Assembly: GCA_964442385.1 (NCBI GenBank)
Contig: CAYTYZ010000005.1
Location: forward strand, 1-62,038
Reading direction: 5' to 3'
Origin: CAYTYZ01 sp964442385
GTDB lineage: Bacteria; Patescibacteriota; Microgenomatia; UBA12405
DNA: 62,038 nt
Part shown: positions 9,135-16,051 of the stretch, in pieces
How positions within the stretch are numbered: position 1 is the first letter of the stretch
Layout of the letters: the number at the start of each line of letters is the position of its first letter
Made by a program: the position numbers and the translations under genes
The notes under the pieces: generated by a model
Told to the model about the DNA's origin: nothing
What the model saw: the letters and a program-made list of their open reading frames with translations, nothing else
The model's database searches: none

Positions 9135-10133
9135 ATGAAAAAACTCCTGCCCACCCAAAAAATATTAGCAACAGCTTTAATTGCTGTTCTAGCACTTAGC
9201 CTAAGGGTAGCCCCGGCTATGGCCCAAGACGCCGCCTCCTCAGCCTTTGGACTAACAGCCATTCCACCCCGCCTGGAAATTGAAGGTAAGCCCGGTGAGT
9301 CCATCACTCGAACTATTCGACTTAGAAATGAATCTGGTGTGACCAAGGTTTTAAACACTGCAGTCAAAGACTTTGTAGTTTTGGACAACAAAGGTACTCC
9401 TGTTAGAATTGAAAGCTTACCAGAAGGTGCCAACAAGTGGGCCCTGTCGCCTTGGGTCCAAGTATCCCCTATTAGTCACCAAATCAAGCCAGGTGAAACC
9501 AAAGCACTTACCCTGACCGTCATTATTCCCGACAATGCCACACCCGGAGCTCACTATGCTGTGGTTCTTCACACTCCAACCAACGAAACCTCTATAAATG
9601 CCTCGGGGAGTTCAGTTACACCAGAAGTAGGCACACTCGTCTATCTACGTATTCCTGGCGACGTCAAAGAAGAAGCCCGAGCCATGTTTGAAGTTCCCAA
9701 GTTTCAGGAGTTTGGTCCAGTAGTTTTCAAAACCACCGTAGTCAACACCTCTGATATTCATGTTGCCCCTACCGGACAAATTGAAATTACAGACTTAATC
9801 GGACACAAATTTTTAGTAAAATTTGATGGAGCCAACATCTTCCCAGAAACCAGTCGTATCTTTGAATCCACCTTGGAAAAGAAATGGTTGTTTGGCAGGT
9901 TCAAGGCCGAACTTGTAGCAACTTATGGAAGCAAAGGTCAACTATTAAATTCTGTTGCCTACTTCTGGGTTCTTCCAATTCGTCTTATATTAGCTCTACT
10001 CACAATTATCTTCCTGCTAGTAGCTATCTACCTTATCTTAAAAACTCCTGGAAAAGGTACTGGAGGTAAACTCATGCAAGTAGATGAAGACGACAATATC
10101 AGCCGACTTAAGAACAAATATCGCGATTCTTAA
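9135..10133 (+). CDS. DUF916-like membrane-anchored surface protein, second copy
   Basis: A 332-residue protein with a signal peptide (cleavage likely after APAMA, residue 30), then LTAIPPRLEIEGKPGES and NESGVTKVLNTAV, the opening of a DUF916-type beta-sandwich. A second beta domain follows (PVVFKTTVVNTSDIHV), then a membrane helix (about 281-304) and a 28-residue cytoplasmic tail. Compared with the copy at 5035 it has a complete signal peptide. The family binds peptidoglycan or WxL partners in Firmicutes, and an equivalent anchoring role for the three secreted proteins upstream is inferred from the gene order. The next gene starts 50 bases before its stop. Confidence 0.75.
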   Translation: MKKLLPTQKILATALIAVLALSLRVAPAMAQDAASSAFGLTAIPPRLEIEGKPGESITRTIRLRNESGVTKVLNTAVKDFVVLDNKGTPVRIESLPEGANKWALSPWVQVSPISHQIKPGETKALTLTVIIPDNATPGAHYAVVLHTPTNETSINASGSSVTPEVGTLVYLRIPGDVKEEARAMFEVPKFQEFGPVVFKTTVVNTSDIHVAPTGQIEITDLIGHKFLVKFDGANIFPETSRIFESTLEKKWLFGRFKAELVATYGSKGQLLNSVAYFWVLPIRLILALLTIIFLLVAIYLILKTPGKGTGGKLMQVDEDDNISRLKNKYRDS

Positions 10134-10953
10134 TCTGCTGGCGATAGTACCGCTATTGCCCATTACTAACTCAAGTTTAGTTTCAGCTACTGTTGGTCAA
10201 AATAGCTTCTTTACTATTTTTGGTTACACTAGTCCAGGGGCATATGTAGAAATGTATGGCTCCGGGGTCTATCAAAAAAATATTGCCGACAATTCTGGAT
10301 ATTTTGAGTATTCCGAGGTTATTTTGCCAAAGCACATCAGGGATCTTTGCCTCTCGGCTCAAGACACGGCAAGTCGCCCCACTCCCCCAAGTTGTTTTAG
10401 TTTACCTCCAATTGACAATCAACATCGACGCATCGGCCCCATTCTAATTGCCCCATCCTTGACCATAGCCAAAAACAAGCTTAAACCAGGCGAGGCTAAT
10501 TCCATATCTGGTGAAACTATTCCTAAAAGCAATATTAAAATCAAAATTTTTCCACAATACACCAGTTCACCTGCTTTTCCCAAACCAGCTTTCGCCGCCA
10601 GTCCTGTCTTCATTCTTGAAACTATTTCCGACCCCAAAGGTCACTATAGCTTATTTCTACCTTCCAACCATGCCAATAGTTATCTCATCAACACCCAATC
10701 TCAATACAAAGAAAACCCCACTCCTCCCTCTTTCCAAGTTTCCTATTCGCTTCCCAGTTACAGTCTTACCATGCTCCAGCTCTACCCACTCTTGCTACCT
10801 CTTTTATTTTTTCAAATCCTTGTCATTGCCGTTTTATTATTCATCAGACGTCGACAGGTACAATCCAGAGCTCTAGCCATTTACCAAAAATCCCTATCCA
10901 TACCCAAACGTTCTTTAATCCGTTATCCTAACTCACTATGGCCAAGATCCTAA
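10084..10953 (+). CDS. Exported membrane-anchored protein with Ig/carboxypeptidase-regulatory-like domain
   Basis: A 289-residue protein. The ATG at 10084 overlaps the preceding gene by 50 bases but gives a signal peptide (to about residue 35, SSLVSA). The region ATVGQNSFFTIFGYTSPGAYVEMYGSG followed by DNSGYFEYSEV has the pattern of carboxypeptidase-regulatory-like or Ig-like beta domains, and a second copy-like stretch appears at KPGEANSISGETIPKSN. One membrane helix (about 238-258) and a basic tail close the protein. It probably belongs to the same surface complex. No family is claimed beyond the fold type. Confidence 0.62.
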   Translation: MKTTISADLRTNIAILNLLAIVPLLPITNSSLVSATVGQNSFFTIFGYTSPGAYVEMYGSGVYQKNIADNSGYFEYSEVILPKHIRDLCLSAQDTASRPTPPSCFSLPPIDNQHRRIGPILIAPSLTIAKNKLKPGEANSISGETIPKSNIKIKIFPQYTSSPAFPKPAFAASPVFILETISDPKGHYSLFLPSNHANSYLINTQSQYKENPTPPSFQVSYSLPSYSLTMLQLYPLLLPLLFFQILVIAVLLFIRRRQVQSRALAIYQKSLSIPKRSLIRYPNSLWPRS

Positions 10954-11354
10954 AAATATTTCTCATCCTTTTTCTGCTTGTCTCGCTTGGTGCCACCACC
11001 TATTACGCCACCAGAGTAGTTACTTATACTTCAAAAGCCTCATACACCAGCCGAGATGTTTCTGCCGAAAACTCCTACGTCTTTGCCTCACCAGTAACTG
11101 CCAGAGCTGACGGAGTAGAATCAATTCGTGTAACCATATTTATTTTAAATCAACAAGGTCTGGGTGCCCCTGGTCTGACCGTAAGCTTAACAAGCAATAA
11201 ACCCAACCTAAAAATTACCCCTATTTCCCCTACTACCGATGAAACGGGCAAGGCCTATTTTGAAATTACCTCCCTCGATCCTGTGGCTAGCATCATTGTC
11301 GCCTCGCTAGAATCCCAAGAGCTAAACCAAAAAATTACCCTCAGCTTTTACTAA
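10938..11354 (+). CDS. Membrane-anchored single Ig-like (Big_1/invasin type) domain protein
   Basis: A 138-residue protein with an N-terminal signal anchor (residues 4-23) and one Big_1-like domain: GLGAPGLTVSLTSNKP, then TDETGKAYFEITS, the typical alternation of invasin and intimin repeats. It overlaps the previous gene by 16 bases and ends the surface operon. Its last 22 bases (11333-11354, coding the final residues and stop) are repeated perfectly at 12940-12961. A distant paralogue lies at 14442-14891 on the other strand. Confidence 0.72.
   Translation: MAKILKIFLILFLLVSLGATTYYATRVVTYTSKASYTSRDVSAENSYVFASPVTARADGVESIRVTIFILNQQGLGAPGLTVSLTSNKPNLKITPISPTTDETGKAYFEITSLDPVASIIVASLESQELNQKITLSFY
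11333..11354. repeat. 22-base direct repeat, left copy
   Basis: Identical to 12940-12961. This copy covers the last codons and stop of the Ig-like gene. The two copies flank the orphan gene at 11391-12875, so they behave like the target or attachment repeats of an inserted cassette of about 1.6 kb. Confidence 0.85.
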
Positions 11355-11390
11355 GCTGAACTATATTATTTTGCAAACACCTGTAAATAA

Positions 11391-12875
11391 ATGATATCCT
11401 TAGGTGTGACCAGAGACAACAGTGCAGCCATCGACCGGACCCAATTTCGTGGCTATGATGGCGAGCCAAGGGTAGCTCGACAAATTCAAGTTGCCGATGC
11501 TCTTTCCAATCAATTCTATTCTGGTATTTCAAACAATGCACTTAATGATGCAAAAGCAGCTATTCAAGCTACAGAGGCGTACGCAACTGCCACTACTGAT
11601 CCAGGGAAAAAAAGCGCTTTCGTACAATCTTTCTTAGAACCCATATATACCTTATCTCCTGAATTGCAACTCAAAATTCTAAAACTTTTCCCACCAAGCC
11701 TTTTTTCTCAACTAGATTTTCAAAGGTTATCCCAACTAACCCTCGGTGACTTTACAAAAGACAAAAGGCAAATAATGTCTGTATTGTCTAACCCAGAGTT
11801 GGCTATAAATGTTTTTCATCTATCCAAGCACTCCCAATCTGGTTTTGAAACCCTTAGAAGAAACGATCCCAAGAAAGTATTGGCAAATATCGTAGAGTTA
11901 GTTCACTCAGTTTCAAAAAGCACAGAAACCGGCTACATTGATCTTCACCCAGAGCAATGTAAAGATTTGGCCGCAATACTAGACTCTTCCAACAGAATGG
12001 CTGCCTTTGAGGTTTTGTTTTCACTTGGCAAAAATTTTGAAGAATCCTGCGACCCAGAAAACATACCAAAATCACTTATGGAATATTACAAGAAGACCCT
12101 ACTTATCCTTAGTTCTGGCAGTGTCATTAATAGAATCTATATAGACAAAGCATATCCTTATGTATTTGACATAAATACCGAGTTCCAAGCTGAAGAAATG
12201 GAGAAGCCAAGTGGATTTAACCTCGCTGCTGGATCTCTGAAACATGCCATGGACAGTTCAGCCGTCTTTAAAATGGTTGTTAGTGAAATCATCAAAACAG
12301 GGAAGTATGACCAAACAGCCATACCAGTGGGCAAGGAGAGGGAATTTACTCAACCATGGGACACCAGTTATGACGATTACAACTCATCGTTTCCAGCCGG
12401 TTACAAACCTCTTTTTGAGCTAGCTCTATCTGCTTGTGTTACTGAAGAAGATGATCCCCAACCAGTTGGGACACTTTGCAACCCATATCTGGCCAAATGC
12501 CTTATGGCCAATCCTGCTTCCTTGGCAAAAATTATATATTCTGCCCTGGAGCCACAAAGAGGTTTCAATGTAGAGACCAGAAATAAACAGATGACACAGG
12601 ACGAAAAAAACCAGGCCATAGTTGCACAAAGACTTTTATCTTGTCTTGCAAGCAGTATTGTGGAAAATGGACTAGAGAAAATAGAATTTCCACCCCATGA
12701 CGATTTAGCTCCGTTAGACATTGCTAATTTTACATACTCGCGGGCTTATGCACCATCGATTTTTAAACCACTCCTCAACGTCGGCAGAATGATTGGTCTA
12801 AAATGGGCAGACGTAAAAACTTGGAACGATGTATATATTTTTTTACAAAAAAAACAACAGTCTTCACAAAAATAG
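11391..12875 (+). CDS. Orphan protein in a repeat-flanked cassette
   Basis: A 494-residue protein with no family I recognise. It has no signal peptide or membrane segment and reads as largely alpha-helical and soluble. Notable stretches are a Gln/Ala-rich N-terminus (RVARQIQVADALSNQF), LSPELQLKILKLFPPSLFSQL, and a cysteine-containing central part. It could be a helical-repeat scaffold protein, but no repeat register is clear. It lies between two 22-base direct repeats, and its cytoplasmic character contrasts with the exported proteins upstream. Both points suggest it is a separate insertion rather than part of the surface operon. Confidence 0.65.
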   Translation: MISLGVTRDNSAAIDRTQFRGYDGEPRVARQIQVADALSNQFYSGISNNALNDAKAAIQATEAYATATTDPGKKSAFVQSFLEPIYTLSPELQLKILKLFPPSLFSQLDFQRLSQLTLGDFTKDKRQIMSVLSNPELAINVFHLSKHSQSGFETLRRNDPKKVLANIVELVHSVSKSTETGYIDLHPEQCKDLAAILDSSNRMAAFEVLFSLGKNFEESCDPENIPKSLMEYYKKTLLILSSGSVINRIYIDKAYPYVFDINTEFQAEEMEKPSGFNLAAGSLKHAMDSSAVFKMVVSEIIKTGKYDQTAIPVGKEREFTQPWDTSYDDYNSSFPAGYKPLFELALSACVTEEDDPQPVGTLCNPYLAKCLMANPASLAKIIYSALEPQRGFNVETRNKQMTQDEKNQAIVAQRLLSCLASSIVENGLEKIEFPPHDDLAPLDIANFTYSRAYAPSIFKPLLNVGRMIGLKWADVKTWNDVYIFLQKKQQSSQK

Positions 12876-12939
12876 CCTCCCCACCACCAATAAAACCCCC
12901 TACACCTTCTCGTACATATCTGATCAAACATCTACCCCT

Positions 12940-12961
12940 AATTACCCTCAGCTTTTACTAA
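12940..12961. repeat. 22-base direct repeat, right copy
   Basis: Perfect copy of 11333-11354. It begins AATTACCCTCAGC and ends one base before the stop codon of the leftward FkbM gene. Here it is noncoding on the plus strand, whereas the left copy encodes the end of the Ig-like protein. Confidence 0.85.
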
Positions 12962-12962
12962 A

Positions 12963-13844
12963 TCAAGCTTTTTTAGTACAGTACAAGTCAACATACTCAT
13001 CTACAATTTTGGGGTATTTCCTAGTCAAAGCAACGTAGTCGTTCAAGTCGACAAAAGGATTATCCCCTCCATCCATTATCTGGACCTTGAAACCCATATT
13101 ATCCAATAGTTTTAAAAAATCTTCCCCTGAACTTCCACAATTTTTAAGTGAAGTCGGCCAAAACTCTACCAGCATAGCCAAATTACGACTCTTTTTAACT
13201 AGTTTTCTCATTCCTTTTAGGGCCATGGCTTCAGCCCCTTGAATATCCATTTTTATAAAATCTACTTTTTCTATCCCATTTTTAACACAAAAGTCATCAA
13301 TCGACACAGCCTCAATTTTTACACTTTTTCTTCCATCACCAGGGTCATACACTCTCTGATCAACACCAAAGTCAGCCTTTATATAAAAATCTATTACAGT
13401 AGTTTTAGAATATACCGCTTTTTGAGTTAAAACAACGTTCTTATAACCGTTAACCTCTATGTTTTTGGTTAATAACTTAAAATTATCACTATCTGGCTCA
13501 AATGAAAAAACCTTGCCTGTCTTTGACACTACCCTTGCTAGTACCAAAGACCAATACCCGATGTTAGCTCCAATATCCAAACACACACATCCTTTTTTCA
13601 AAGTTGACCTAATTAAGTCAACACTAGCTTTTTCATATGGACCATCTATAGACAAAGACATCAGGTCATGTTTATCTAAATACATCTTGTGACCCATAAC
13701 AATTACTGACTTGCTTACCAAATGGTTATGTAAAAAGTCATTTATTCTTCTAAACAAGGCCACCCTCCCAAATCCAATTCTCAGTAAAAAGTCTTTTATT
13801 AATTTATAAATACCAATCACATTCTCTTCCCTACCACCTCCCAA
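12963..13844 (-). CDS. FkbM-family SAM-dependent methyltransferase
   Basis: About 285-293 residues. It has the SAM-binding motif CLDIGANIGYWSLVLAR (about 88-104), an acidic post-strand motif FEPDSDNF, and KVDFIKMDIQGAEAMALKGM, the FkbM-family signature. Such enzymes O-methylate small-molecule or glycan hydroxyls; the substrate is unknown, but surface glycan is plausible given the context. The frame opens at ATG 13844, overlapping the superoxide dismutase gene by 28 bases. A GTG at 13820 overlaps the dismutase stop as GTGA and is an equally good translationally coupled start. The two genes form a leftward operon. Confidence 0.88.
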   Translation of the reverse strand: MGGGREENVIGIYKLIKDFLLRIGFGRVALFRRINDFLHNHLVSKSVIVMGHKMYLDKHDLMSLSIDGPYEKASVDLIRSTLKKGCVCLDIGANIGYWSLVLARVVSKTGKVFSFEPDSDNFKLLTKNIEVNGYKNVVLTQKAVYSKTTVIDFYIKADFGVDQRVYDPGDGRKSVKIEAVSIDDFCVKNGIEKVDFIKMDIQGAEAMALKGMRKLVKKSRNLAMLVEFWPTSLKNCGSSGEDFLKLLDNMGFKVQIMDGGDNPFVDLNDYVALTRKYPKIVDEYVDLYCTKKA

Positions 13845-14422
13845 TCAATAATCTGCCAAAAAGCGGTTACATAGTCAGCTCTTCTATTTTGGTAATTTAG
13901 ATAATAAGCATGTTCCCAAACATCTAGTCCCAGAATAGGTTTTTTGCCTTGCATAATCGGACAATCTTGATTTACACTGGATTCTACCGCCAAACCTCCA
14001 TCTTTTTTCATCAGTAGCCAGGCCCAACCACTGCCAAAACGAGACAAGGCGACCTTAGAAAATTGCTCTTTAAATATATCAAAAGATCCAAAAACCCTAT
14101 CAATTTCTGCTCGCAAACTACCTCCAGGCTCATTCATTTCAGTTGGCTTTTGTAGCTGCTCCCACCAAAAAGTATGATTCCAATGTCCACCAGCATTATT
14201 AATCACCCCTTGCCTGATGGGTTCAGGAATTTTTGTTGTATTTTGCAAAATCTCTTCTACGCTTGCGCCTTTGATCCACTGATCTTCTGATCCACTGACC
14301 ATCTTGTTTAAGTTATCTACATAAGCTTGATGGTGTTTGCTATAGTGAATCTCCATAGTTCTAATATCAATAACCGGCTCAAAGTCGCCAAACTCAAAAC
14401 TTATTTTGGGTAGTTCAAACAT
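13817..14422 (-). CDS. sodA: Fe/Mn superoxide dismutase, Mn-like
   Basis: A 201-residue protein of usual family length. Metal ligands are visible at H26 (in HYSKHHQAY), H83 (GGHWNHTFWW), D167 and H171 (DVWEHAYYLNYQNRR). The GG before the second ligand, and Gln152 in NQDCPIM, match the manganese-type arrangement rather than the iron type, which carries its glutamine beside the second histidine. It converts superoxide to hydrogen peroxide and oxygen. There is no signal peptide, so it is cytoplasmic. It suggests exposure to oxygen, in keeping with the oxygen-requiring desaturase at 2531. Confidence 0.95.
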   Translation of the reverse strand: MFELPKISFEFGDFEPVIDIRTMEIHYSKHHQAYVDNLNKMVSGSEDQWIKGASVEEILQNTTKIPEPIRQGVINNAGGHWNHTFWWEQLQKPTEMNEPGGSLRAEIDRVFGSFDIFKEQFSKVALSRFGSGWAWLLMKKDGGLAVESSVNQDCPIMQGKKPILGLDVWEHAYYLNYQNRRADYVTAFWQIIDWEVVGKRM

Positions 14423-14441
14423 ACATATTAAAAATAATTAA

Positions 14442-14891
14442 CTATCTAAAGGTAACTATTATTTTACCAGGAATTTTCTGACCACCACTACTAGCTTCTA
14501 CCACAAACTGACCAGAATTACTCGACACACCTGCAAAACTTGCCTGGCCTTCTGCATTGGTCACCACACTCTTACCCTCTGCTCCAGGTAGACCACTTAC
14601 TAAAACAGGCTTACCAGAGACAGGCTTGCCATCAGCGTCTTGTAAAAAAACAGACACTTTTGCTTGATCCTTGCCATTAGCAGGTGCCAAAATAACACTC
14701 CCAATTATAAAAGAATCTTTTATAGACACCACGCCAGCTGGAGCAGCCTTCGTCAAAGTTACTACTAATTGTGCAACCACAGTAGATCCAAAAAATAATA
14801 GAAATATCAAACCAAAAACCACGAATACAGTATTTCTCACTTTTATATTCTTGGTCCACAATGCTTTCAGGCTTTCTTTAGTTAGAAGCAT
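14442..14891 (-). CDS. Membrane-anchored Ig-like (Big_1) domain protein
   Basis: From the ATG at 14891 (MLLTKESLKALW) the protein has about 149 residues. An upstream ATG at 14924 is possible but adds an unneeded hydrophobic leader. One membrane segment (NTVFVVFGLIFLLFFGSTVV) is followed by a single Ig-like domain with ADGKPVSGKPVLVSG and TNAEGQASFAGVSS, the Big_1 pattern, ending in KIPGKIIVTFR. It parallels the gene at 10938 in size and architecture. Small anchors of this kind often sit beside larger surface proteins. Confidence 0.75.
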   Translation of the reverse strand: MLLTKESLKALWTKNIKVRNTVFVVFGLIFLLFFGSTVVAQLVVTLTKAAPAGVVSIKDSFIIGSVILAPANGKDQAKVSVFLQDADGKPVSGKPVLVSGLPGAEGKSVVTNAEGQASFAGVSSNSGQFVVEASSGGQKIPGKIIVTFR

Positions 14892-14924
14892 AACTATAGT
14901 ATAAGGTAAAAAGAAATATTTCAT

Positions 14925-15447
14925 TCACTTAAATAATTATAAGATTTAAATAGCAAGGAATTCCTTAAGTGCTAATTGGAAATACAAGGAGATATTACCT
15001 TTAATTACCCATAAACAAGTTTAATATTCTCAAAAGATTAACATCTAGTAACATACCAATAATAAAATCAAAACTATGCATCTTTAATAGCTGTATTTCA
15101 AAAACTACATTTCAATACCAGTGATTAACACAAACACCGACAAAGACTAAGTAACCACCACAAAAATAATAGATGCAGAATGACGTAATCTAACCATATC
15201 ATAAGAAAATATGGATATACCGCTTTAAACCGAAACTATGAAAAGAATCATTGTTAATATAAGCAGTATTTAAATATACAATGATATTTAATGATAGTAC
15301 CTAAATAACAACATAGAGAAGATAATTAGATATACCGCATTTAAAATTCGTTAAATAAAGGGCTATATTATGCAAAATATTACTACATCAAAGTATTACT
15401 TTTACCCCTCAACCTCTTACTTGACAAGCCTTTTATATTAGTAGATC
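14925..15447. other. AT-rich intergenic region, no convincing gene
   Basis: About 520 bases of AT-rich DNA between divergent genes. It contains a 12-base palindrome AAGGAATTCCTT (about 14957-14968) and two copies of GATATACCGC followed by TTTAAA (15214 and 15329). A TTGACA lies at 15421-15426, but no well-spaced -10 box follows it. Probably regulatory for the rightward giant operon; no RNA family is recognised. Confidence 0.45.
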
Positions 15448-15588
15448 ATGATGATAACTATGTATAATTTAACCTACTTTGAGGCTAGTCATTTATCACC
15501 GCAAAAACACAGTCGTCAACGTATTTTTCTTTCCAGAGCACTTCCATTTCTGGTTATTTTAGCCAGCTATACCCTACTCTGGAAATAA
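15448..15588 (+). CDS. Small single-span membrane protein upstream of the recombinase-like gene
   Basis: A 46-codon frame from ATG 15448 (in-frame ATGs also at 15451 and 15460). The N-terminal half is polar (SPQKHSRQRIF) and the end is one hydrophobic helix (ALPFLVILASYTLLW). The stop TAA is followed after one base by the ATG of the next gene. The same TAAC-ATG junction recurs at two further junctions of this gene stack, which supports a real, translationally coupled gene. Function unknown. Confidence 0.5.
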   Translation: MMITMYNLTYFEASHLSPQKHSRQRIFLSRALPFLVILASYTLLWK

Positions 15589-15589
15589 C

Positions 15590-16051
15590 ATGTCGCAGAT
15601 TACCGATGGCTTCTCATCTTGGTTAAACCATCTAAATTACTCTACCAATACCATTCGGTCCTATCTGGCGGATGTTTCCAAATTTTATGATTATTTATCT
15701 ACCCGCAAATCAGATCTTTTGAGCTCAAAAACAACCCATCTTTTTACGGTTAACTTGCTAAGGAACTATTTATCCTCAATTTATGGACAAAACAACTACA
15801 ATCACCAGATAGCATCCTTGCGCCTCTTCTGCCAGTTCTGCCAGGACCAGTCTTTACTCCCAGCTGATACATTTACCAAAGCCTATCAACCACTACCTCA
15901 AGGCGGTAATTCAGAAAAAAGTACCATAGACACTGTGCTTGCGGAGTATAAGCAATTTCTTCAACTGCAAAAAGCCAGTCCCAATACCATCCGAAACTAT
16001 CTGGCTGATATTAAAGATTACCTCCTCTGGTCACATGAAAAATCTTTATGA
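15590..16051 (+). CDS. Tandem recombinase-type core-binding (SAM-like) domains, N-terminal part of a giant protein
   Basis: A 153-residue frame with two copies of the N-terminal core-binding fold of tyrosine recombinases. Copy one starts FSSWLNHLNYSTNTIRSYLADV; copy two starts EYKQFLQLQKASPNTIRNYL. Copy two is cut short. The rest of the fold (ASYLKSLSIKGLGETTLLRKQ...LNSFATFLSQ) is found immediately in the +1 frame, at the start of the next gene. Skipping one base at about 16044 (HEK to LYDLANK) restores a continuous domain. There is no catalytic domain, so it is not an active integrase. It may be DNA-binding, or a repurposed intracellular anchor. Confidence 0.72.
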   Translation: MSQITDGFSSWLNHLNYSTNTIRSYLADVSKFYDYLSTRKSDLLSSKTTHLFTVNLLRNYLSSIYGQNNYNHQIASLRLFCQFCQDQSLLPADTFTKAYQPLPQGGNSEKSTIDTVLAEYKQFLQLQKASPNTIRNYLADIKDYLLWSHEKSL

